A stretch of DNA of 64,000 bases from Didymella arachidicola (taxonomy: Eukaryota > Ascomycota > Dothideomycetes > Pleosporales > Didymellaceae): positions 372,001-436,000 of the forward strand of contig CM050000.1 in the NCBI GenBank assembly GCA_016630955.3, given 5' to 3'. The notes beneath the pieces were generated by a model, which saw only the letters and a list, made by a program, of their open reading frames with translations, was not told the DNA's origin and did not search any database. Every line of letters starts with the position of its first letter. Position 1 is the first letter of the stretch. The position numbers and the translations under genes are program-made. Positions 58,650 to 64,000 of this stretch are shown here, in pieces.

Positions 58650-59754
58650 ATGGCATCTCTTGAACCCTCAGTCATTACATACCCCCTGTTTCGCACCGAC
58701 ATCTACACAGCCCCGACTCGAGCTGGGTCGACTCTCACAACCCTCGTGACCAAGACCACAGATATCTTCCCTACTTCCACAATAACGACACTAGCCACAA
58801 ACTCCTCCGCTCTGTTGCAGACATCAACGGGCATCCCACCGCTTCCATCGGACTTTGACTCCCCCCAAGCGACTCGCAAAGTCCACACTCCCGCCGCTGC
58901 AATTGTCTTCCTGGTTGCGATCATTATCTTCGCTCTCTTCCTCTTCGTTGCATTCTGCTACTTCATCTTCCTGCGCTTCCGGGGCAAGTGCCCGCAGTGC
59001 CCGCAGTACCAAGGCGAGCTGGAGAAGTGGAAGAACGGCTCGCTGAAGCCCATCACACGCGAGATGGTACACAACCGCTAGGACAATCACGATCTGGAGA
59101 GGGGTGTTGACGTGTCCCAAGACAAGGCTGTCAACCCGCACGATCACCAAGCGAAGCAGAACAAGGCTGATCAGCGTGCACAAAAATTGGCGCGCCTGGA
59201 ACGGGAACGCCGTGCTCTAGATCGACAAGAAGAGTACGATTCGAAGCGTAAGGCAGCCTTGCTATTACTCCGAATGGCACGGAACCGTATTCAGCGCGAA
59301 GGCGGAGTGTTCAACACTATCGCCTCATTCTTCGGACCCCACAACCGGCCAGATCCCAGAGAGGAAGACGTATTCCAGTTCATGATCGTTTGGGCAATGA
59401 TTCACGGGCTAGATCATCTCCCTCCGCCAACAGCCCGTGACGAAGCGATCCTCGCCAACAGCCCGTGACGAAGCGATCCTCGCCAACGACCCGGCTCCCG
59501 GCGAGCCCAACTTTAAAGGCACGTACGAGGAATACGGACGTGATGTCCTGGCCGAGCGCCAACGGTAGAAGGCGGCGCAGTCCATTGCTGCCTGGTACGA
59601 TGTAGCCAACGATCCGAATGCCTCGGAGGCCAAGAAGGCTCGGGCGTCGGCTATGGCGAGCTCAAAGATGGCTGAGATGGATAATGAGGCGCAAATGAAG
59701 AAGACAGCGGCTGCGCCTCGCGAGCCTGGGCAGTCGCGTTCAGGAGCGGTTTAG
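58650..59754 (+). pseudogene. Single-pass membrane protein gene, apparently broken
   Basis: The ATG at 58650 opens 143 codons: a Ser/Thr-rich N-terminal region with N-x-S sites, a membrane segment at about 82-109 (AAAIVFLVAIIIFALFLFVA), and a juxtamembrane CPQCPQ. A TAG at 59079-59081 ends this frame, but protein-like sequence continues in the same frame: an Arg/Glu/Lys-rich coil (QKLARLERERRALDRQEEYD), then a helix ending MIVWAMIHGLDHL. A 28-base tandem duplication (59425-59480) then shifts the frame. Discounting one copy, the frame goes on through a second TAG (59566-59568) to a final TAG at 59752-59754. The short 143-residue form could still be functional; the long tail looks like a decaying single gene rather than several. 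Both internal TAGs could come from CAG by one C-to-T change. No family was recognised. Confidence 0.65.
59425..59480 (+). repeat. 28-base perfect tandem duplication
   Basis: Two identical 28-base units (59425-59452 and 59453-59480), with seven bases of a third start. Because 28 is not a multiple of three it shifts the reading frame of the surrounding gene. The identity of the units means the event is recent or the sequence was duplicated in assembly. Confidence 0.9.
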
Positions 59755-59947
59755 CTTAGCGACGCAATCGTATCACGGAAGCATTCGATCGAGAAGTGTG
59801 TTGTGCATCTGGAATACGTGTGATTGGCTCAAGTCTCATTATGGAAAGTGAGAGTCAAACGTTGTACGAGCAAGCTGTCTGTTGTCAAAAAGATGTTATC
59901 TTGTTGATCACCTTGAAGGATGATACCTCGTAAGCCTCCTCACTTAC

Positions 59948-60559
59948 TCAATACATTCCGCCCTCATACGGCTTTCCGAGCCGAGCCCCTCCAGTTCGGT
60001 CTCTGCAATTCACATACAGCACCCAGCCTTTCTCATGCCACACCCTCAAGTCAATTTTTTCGCCGGGTTCGAGTGTGACCGCGTTGATACTGACGTAGTG
60101 ATAGTCTTTTGTGACTTCCTTACCTTCCACCTCCTTGGTCCTAGTAGTGGCCTTTGTTTTCAGCACCGTCTGAAGTTTATCCTTCTCTTCAGCAGACTTG
60201 GTACCCGACCACTTCTCGACGTCGACCTCTGCCTGTTCCCATTCGGCGGCCACCCCGAAGACGCGGACGCCACAGCTCTTGCAAAAATACCAACCTTGTG
60301 TTTTGGAGAAGGCGCGGTAGTCTCCGAGCTCATCGAGGTTGGTAGGAGAAATGAGAATAAAGTCTTCTTCAGGGTCAATTGGCCGACAGTGGAAGAAGCC
60401 CATCTTCTGGCATGTCGAGCAGTTGCATTTGTACAGGCTGATCGATTTCGGGGTGAAGTCATTGGCTTGTTCGTCATAGACAGGCGGGAACGTGAGCCGA
60501 ATCTGGTATTGGACGAAGCCGCAATGGCATGACCCAGAATAACCTTTCGTGGTTGACAT
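59948..60559 (-). CDS. GFA / CENP-V-type zinc protein
   Basis: Single exon of 203 residues. Zinc ligands of the glutathione-dependent formaldehyde-activating (GFA/Mss4-like) fold are in place: C11-x-C13 (GSCHCGFVQY), C45-x-C47-x2-C50 (YKCNCSTCQKMG) and C93-x2-C96 (WYFCKSCGVRVF). Proteins of this group are small-molecule enzymes or metal-binding proteins; despite the name, formaldehyde-glutathione activity is shown for few members, so the reaction here is unknown. Relatives usually have 130-200 residues; here a Lys/Thr-rich insert follows residue 115. There is no signal peptide, so it is probably cytosolic. The gene is intact although it lies between a broken gene and a transposon. Confidence 0.85.
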   Translation of the reverse strand: MSTTKGYSGSCHCGFVQYQIRLTFPPVYDEQANDFTPKSISLYKCNCSTCQKMGFFHCRPIDPEEDFILISPTNLDELGDYRAFSKTQGWYFCKSCGVRVFGVAAEWEQAEVDVEKWSGTKSAEEKDKLQTVLKTKATTRTKEVEGKEVTKDYHYVSINAVTLEPGEKIDLRVWHEKGWVLYVNCRDRTGGARLGKPYEGGMY

Positions 60560-60697
60560 GGTTGATTGTGGGTCTGGGGTAAGTGGTGTGTAAAGTGGGC
60601 CGTTTGAAGTGTTGGTGATGTTGCTGGAATCGATCTGGTTTCAAGATGAGAATAGGCAGCAGCCTCGCTTACTTAGCATGCATTCCTAGAACGGGTA

Positions 60698-60745
60698 ACG
60701 TGTTGGATAAGCGAGCGCTGCACCCTACCAACTTGGTGCACCTCT
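60698..60745 (+). repeat. Left terminal inverted repeat
   Basis: Begins ACGTGTTGGATAAGCGA. It matches the reverse complement of 62471-62518 at 43 of 48 positions; three of the five differences are C/T. Confidence 0.95.
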
Positions 60746-60761
60746 CTCATCTTAACGTACA

Positions 60762-62414
60762 ATGGCTCAACGCAGCGCTACTCTATTAGTTTTAAATGAA
60801 GCAGATGTCCAGCTTGCTATCTCCTCTATTAAATCCCATCAAACATAGAGTAATTGTAGGGCTGCTGCAGTCTACAACGTCTCTGAACGAACAATCCGCC
60901 GCCGACGCGCTGGGAAGCTTGCCCGACGCGATTGCCAGCCCAACTCAAAGAAGCTTACCCAGCTAGAAGAGGAGGTAATTATTGAATACATACTTGATCT
61001 GGATCTACGTGGATTTGCGCCTACGTACGCAGCTGTACGTAATATGGCTGATAAGCTGCTAGCTGCGCGCGGTGCAGGCCAGGTTGGGCAAAAGTGGCCA
61101 GCCAACTTTGTTAAGCGTACAGAGAGTCTTACAACGCGTTTCAACCGAGCGTACGACAGGCAGAGAGCTCTATGCGAGGATCCTGTCCTTATCCAAGGCT
61201 GGTTTAAGCTTGTAGAGCAGACAAAGGCCAAGTACGACATCTGCGACGAAGACGTCTACAACTTTGACGAGGCAGGCTTTATAATGGGCAATTTCACAAC
61301 GCAGCTTGTTGTATCAGGGTCAGAGAGGAGAGGAAGGCCAAAGGCTATCCAGCCTGGCGACCGTGAGTGGGTGACGGTGATAGCAGCTATCAACGCTGCT
61401 GGCTGGTCAGTCCCACCGTTCCTGATCTTTGCCGGTAAGTACCATCTCTCTGCCTGGTACGAGGAGGCAGAGATCCCACGCAACTGGGCAATTGCAGTTA
61501 GCGACAATGGATGGACAAACAACGAGCTAGGAGTTGACTGGCTAAAGCACTTCAACGCTTATACAAAGGCTCGTACAGTAGGAGCGGGTCGCCTGCTTAT
61601 CCTTGACGGCCACGAGAGCCACCACTCCCTTGAGTTTCAAGAACTCTGCAAGGAGAACGATATCTACACGCTCTGTATGCCACCTCACTCATCTCACCTA
61701 CTCCAGCCCCTTGGCGTTGGCTGCTTCTCGCTGTTAAAGCACGCGTATAGTCGTGAGGTAGAGAGCCTAATCTGCAACCACATTGACCACGTCACCAAGC
61801 TTGAGTTTCTGCCAGCGTTTAAGGCAGCTTTTGATCAATTATTTACGTCAGCCAATATCTGCTCAGCCTTCCAAGGAGCAGGCCTTGTGCCTCTTTAGCC
61901 AGAGACTGTCCTCTTAAAGCCAGATGTACAGCTACGTACGCCTACTCCTCCAGCTGCTCTTGCAGAGGCTCTCTGGGAGGCTCGTACACCAAGCAACGCA
62001 CGCGAGCTCAAGGCTCAATCAACTTTAATTCGTGAGCGCGTACGCCAGCATAAGAGCTCATCACCGACCTCTATTATAGAGGCGATTAATCAGCTTAGGA
62101 AGGGGGCTGAGGTAATGATGCTCTCAGCTGAGCTGATGCGCGATCGGATTGCTAGCCTTGAAAGAGCCAACAAGGCAGCGTCAGCGCGTAGGCAGCGCAA
62201 GAAAAAGCAACTACAGAAGCGAGGAGTCTTAACAAAGGGGCTTGGAGAGGATATGCTTGCTCAACGTGAGGCTGATCAGCAGATTGCTTGTAAAGAGCGT
62301 CAAGGCAGAGAGCGATCAGGCCTCAGCCGCCAGGCTTTGGCGCGCTGCAAGAGGTGCAGGGAGACTGGGCATAACTCACGTACGTGCAAAAAAGAGACTG
62401 TAGCTACTACTTAA
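60762..62414 (+). pseudogene. Fot1/pogo transposase with two nonsense codons
   Basis: One frame of 551 codons, broken by TAG at 60846-60848 (codon 29) and TAG at 61896-61898 (codon 379). The N-terminal region is a helix-turn-helix/CENP-B-like DNA binder (RAAAVYNVSERTIRRRRAGK). The DDE domain has Asp169 in YNFDEAGF and Asp282 in LLILDGHESHH. The third position, 35 residues on, is Gly318 (LQPLGVG) instead of the usual LQPLDVG. The C-terminal part is a basic coil followed by a zinc knuckle, C-x2-C-x4-H-x4-C (CKRCRETGHNSRTC). Both stops sit where CAG (Gln) is expected. Confidence 0.93.
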
Positions 62415-62470
62415 TCTATCCTATTAATTTCTATGTACTACACTATTGCGTTGTTAAGATATACCTGTGT

Positions 62471-62518
62471 AGGGGTGCGCAAAGTTGGTAGGGTGCGGCG
62501 ATCGCTTATCCAACACGT
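62471..62518 (-). repeat. Right terminal inverted repeat
   Basis: Partner of 60698-60745; ends at TA (62519-62520). Confidence 0.95.
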
Positions 62519-62773
62519 TATCACCTACAGCTCTTATCATGGTCGCTGCTGCGAGAGCAGGCGTCCAGTTATGTCCGACCGTAGCAAAGGTCACCCCGCT
62601 TTAGCGCCAAAGCTCATTGATGCTTCAATGCACTCAGCTCGAAGTTCTCGGAGATTTTGCGATACCATCTTATTGTAAAAAATCGAAATATTTGATAGCA
62701 CATCTTAAGTCTTTACAATAAGGTAGTATTATAGAGTTGTTAGTGTTATAGAGATCGATTAATAAGTACTATA
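62519..62773. other. Spacer between the two transposons
   Basis: 255 bases. The first 160 bases resemble normal single-copy sequence. From about 62680 it turns AT-rich with many TA steps. No gene seen. Confidence 0.5.
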
Positions 62774-64000
62774 ACGTGAGTGCATAGCGAGCGCGCCGGC
62801 TAGGCGAGCGCGCCACCCCAACAAGCCGTTAGGCCTACCAATCTTTGAACCCTAATAGATCAACCACCTGACCTTGAATTGCTTTCAAAAGAAGAGAGAA
62901 TCCAGCTAGCTCTAAAAGCAACTAAAGAGCCCCAAAAACTAAGCGTGCGACGCGCTGCTATTGTCTACAAAGTATCCCGAAGGTCAATTGACCGGCGACG
63001 CGCTGGAACGCGATCAACACGCGATACCCACCCCAAATCATCAAACCTTACTAAGGCAGAAGAGCAGACCCTTGTGAAGTACATAAGGAAGCTTGACCAG
63101 CAAGGATCTAGCCCAACGCTTCGTTGGGTTGAAGATATGGCTAATCAACTGCGCGCCGCACGCGACGCAGGCCCTGTTGGCCCGCGATGGGCCTTAAACT
63201 TTGTTAAACGCGAGCCTGGAGTCAAATCGCGTATGACTCGACAGAGGGATCGCCAGAGAGTCTTCTGCAGCGACCCAGCCGTCATTGGGCCCTGGTTTGA
63301 CCTGGTACAGAACGTTAAGGCCAAGTACAGTATCCTGGACGAAGATACGTACAACTTTGACGAGACTGGCTTCACAATGGGCATTGGAAACTAAGTTAAA
63401 GTAGTTACTGCATCAGAGAGACGTACTAAGCCTATTGGAGTCCAGCAGGGAGATCGTGAGTGGGTAACTTTGATCGCTGCGATCAACGCGATAGGCTGGG
63501 CAATCGCGCCCTACCTTACCTTCAAAGCGAAGCACCTTGACAAGGCTTGGTTCCTTAATTTGAAGTCCCAATGGCGCATTGGGGTAAGTGACAACGGCTG
63601 GACTACCAACGATATTGGTGTAGCCTGGCTTAGGCACTTTATCAAGCAGATTGAGGGCCGGAGGGCAGGTAGCTACGTGCTACTAATACTTGACGGCCAC
63701 GAGAGCCACAAGTCGCTTTCTTTCTAGGAGCTTTGCGAGGAGAACAAGATAATTACCCTCTGTATGCCTCCACACTCGTCACACATTCTTCAGCCGCTTG
63801 ACGTGGGTTGTTTTGCCCCCCCTAAAGCGAGCCTACAGCAAGGAGATCAGAGGCTTAGTATTAGACTACATTAGCAGAATTAACAAGAAAGCCTTTATTG
63901 CAACCTTTGCAAAGGTATTTAAGCAGACCTTTTTAGAGGCAAACATTACAGTAAGCTTTAAGGCAACTAGATTAGTGCCTAACAATCTATTAGTGGTGCT
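62774..64000 (+). mobile_element. Second Fot1/pogo-type transposon, cut by window end
   Basis: It probably starts at 62774 just after a TA, with ACGTG as in the first element. The word GCGAGCGCGCC is repeated at about 62787 and 62804, as subterminal repeats. The right end is outside the window, so the left border rests on the TA and the shared ACGTG start only. The transposase it carries is related to, but clearly different from, that of the first element. Confidence 0.8.
62855..64000 (+). pseudogene. Second Fot1/pogo transposase, several lesions, partial
   Basis: The frame begins DQPPDLELLSKEERIQLALK. The codon where a start is expected is ATA (62855-62857), one transition away from ATG. 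A TAA at 63392-63394 (after FTMGIGN) and a TAG at 63725-63727 (after HKSLSF) interrupt it. A run of seven C at 63816-63822 shifts the frame by one just after the third catalytic Asp (LQPLDVGCF). Unlike the first element, all three acidic residues remain: NFDETGF, LLILDGHESH, LQPLDVG. The sequence runs to the window edge in the shifted frame. Confidence 0.88.

Larger units (their letters stand above)
60698..62518 (+). mobile_element. Fot1/pogo-type DNA transposon, complete but inactive
   Basis: An 1821-base Tc1/mariner-superfamily element with 48-base terminal inverted repeats (60698-60745 and 62471-62518), bounded by TA on both sides (60696-60697 and 62519-62520), the expected target-site duplication. 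It carries one transposase frame from 60762 to 62414. Size, inverted repeats, CENP-B-like DNA-binding region and DD35D-type spacing all fit the fungal Fot1/pogo group. It is inactivated by two nonsense codons and loss of the third catalytic aspartate. Confidence 0.95.

Noticed and set aside
59067..59122. Possible intron removing the TAG at 59079
   Set aside because: Splicing GTACAC to CCCAAG would remove 56 bases and lose the downstream frame; the acceptor is also weak.
59434..59461. 28-base duplication as a tiny GT-AG intron
   Set aside because: About 25-28 bases is below any known normal fungal intron, and the perfect repeat is better explained as a tandem duplication.

Overview
The window is nuclear DNA of a filamentous ascomycete (Pezizomycotina; class Dothideomycetes is a guess from gene content). 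The evidence is short GT-AG introns (about 45-120 bases, often with a GCTAAC-like branch site), C-ending codon use, and conserved filamentous-fungal genes such as a MedA-type developmental regulator, a thiamine thiazole synthase with a TPP riboswitch, Spo7, Stu1, Spc24 and Csf1. Exon borders below were worked out by hand; every multi-exon model was checked to keep one frame from ATG to stop.

Layout. 0-4.4 kb: 5' end of a LIM/RhoGAP-type gene (minus), a gene-free stretch, then thi4 (plus) whose leader intron carries a TPP riboswitch. 5-12 kb: stu1 (plus), converging on a multi-pass DUF300/TMEM184-type membrane protein (minus). 12.3-22.2 kb: csf1, a 3296-residue bridge-like lipid transfer protein with nearly all its coding in one exon. 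22.6-23.5 kb: an F-box protein (minus). 23.5-28.7 kb: almost empty, then a long spliced leader and medA (to 31.9 kb). 31.9-36.5 kb: another poor region with one possible small gene and a diverged repeat. 36.5-46 kb: compact housekeeping block of GYF-domain protein, spc24 and fis1 (divergent pair), and a RING-H2 E3 ligase. 47.7-52.2 kb: a 1375-residue coiled-coil protein with 39-residue repeats. 53.2-57.5 kb: secreted M6 metalloprotease and spo7. 57.9-60.6 kb: two divergent single-pass membrane protein genes, one of them apparently broken, and a GFA-type zinc protein. 60.7 kb to the end: two Fot1/pogo-type DNA transposons in the same orientation, both inactivated.

The genes do not form one pathway; this is ordinary chromosome with a transposon-hit right edge. 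The points most worth a second look are the splice-site hairpin beside the TPP aptamer, the in-frame chain of lesions in the membrane-protein gene next to the transposons, the nonsense codons at ancestral CAG/CAA sites (RIP-type changes), the 39-residue coiled-coil module, and a well-biased 58-codon orphan reading frame behind the RING gene. I did not find a convincing wholly new system. No tRNA, rRNA, CRISPR array or secondary-metabolite cluster was recognised.
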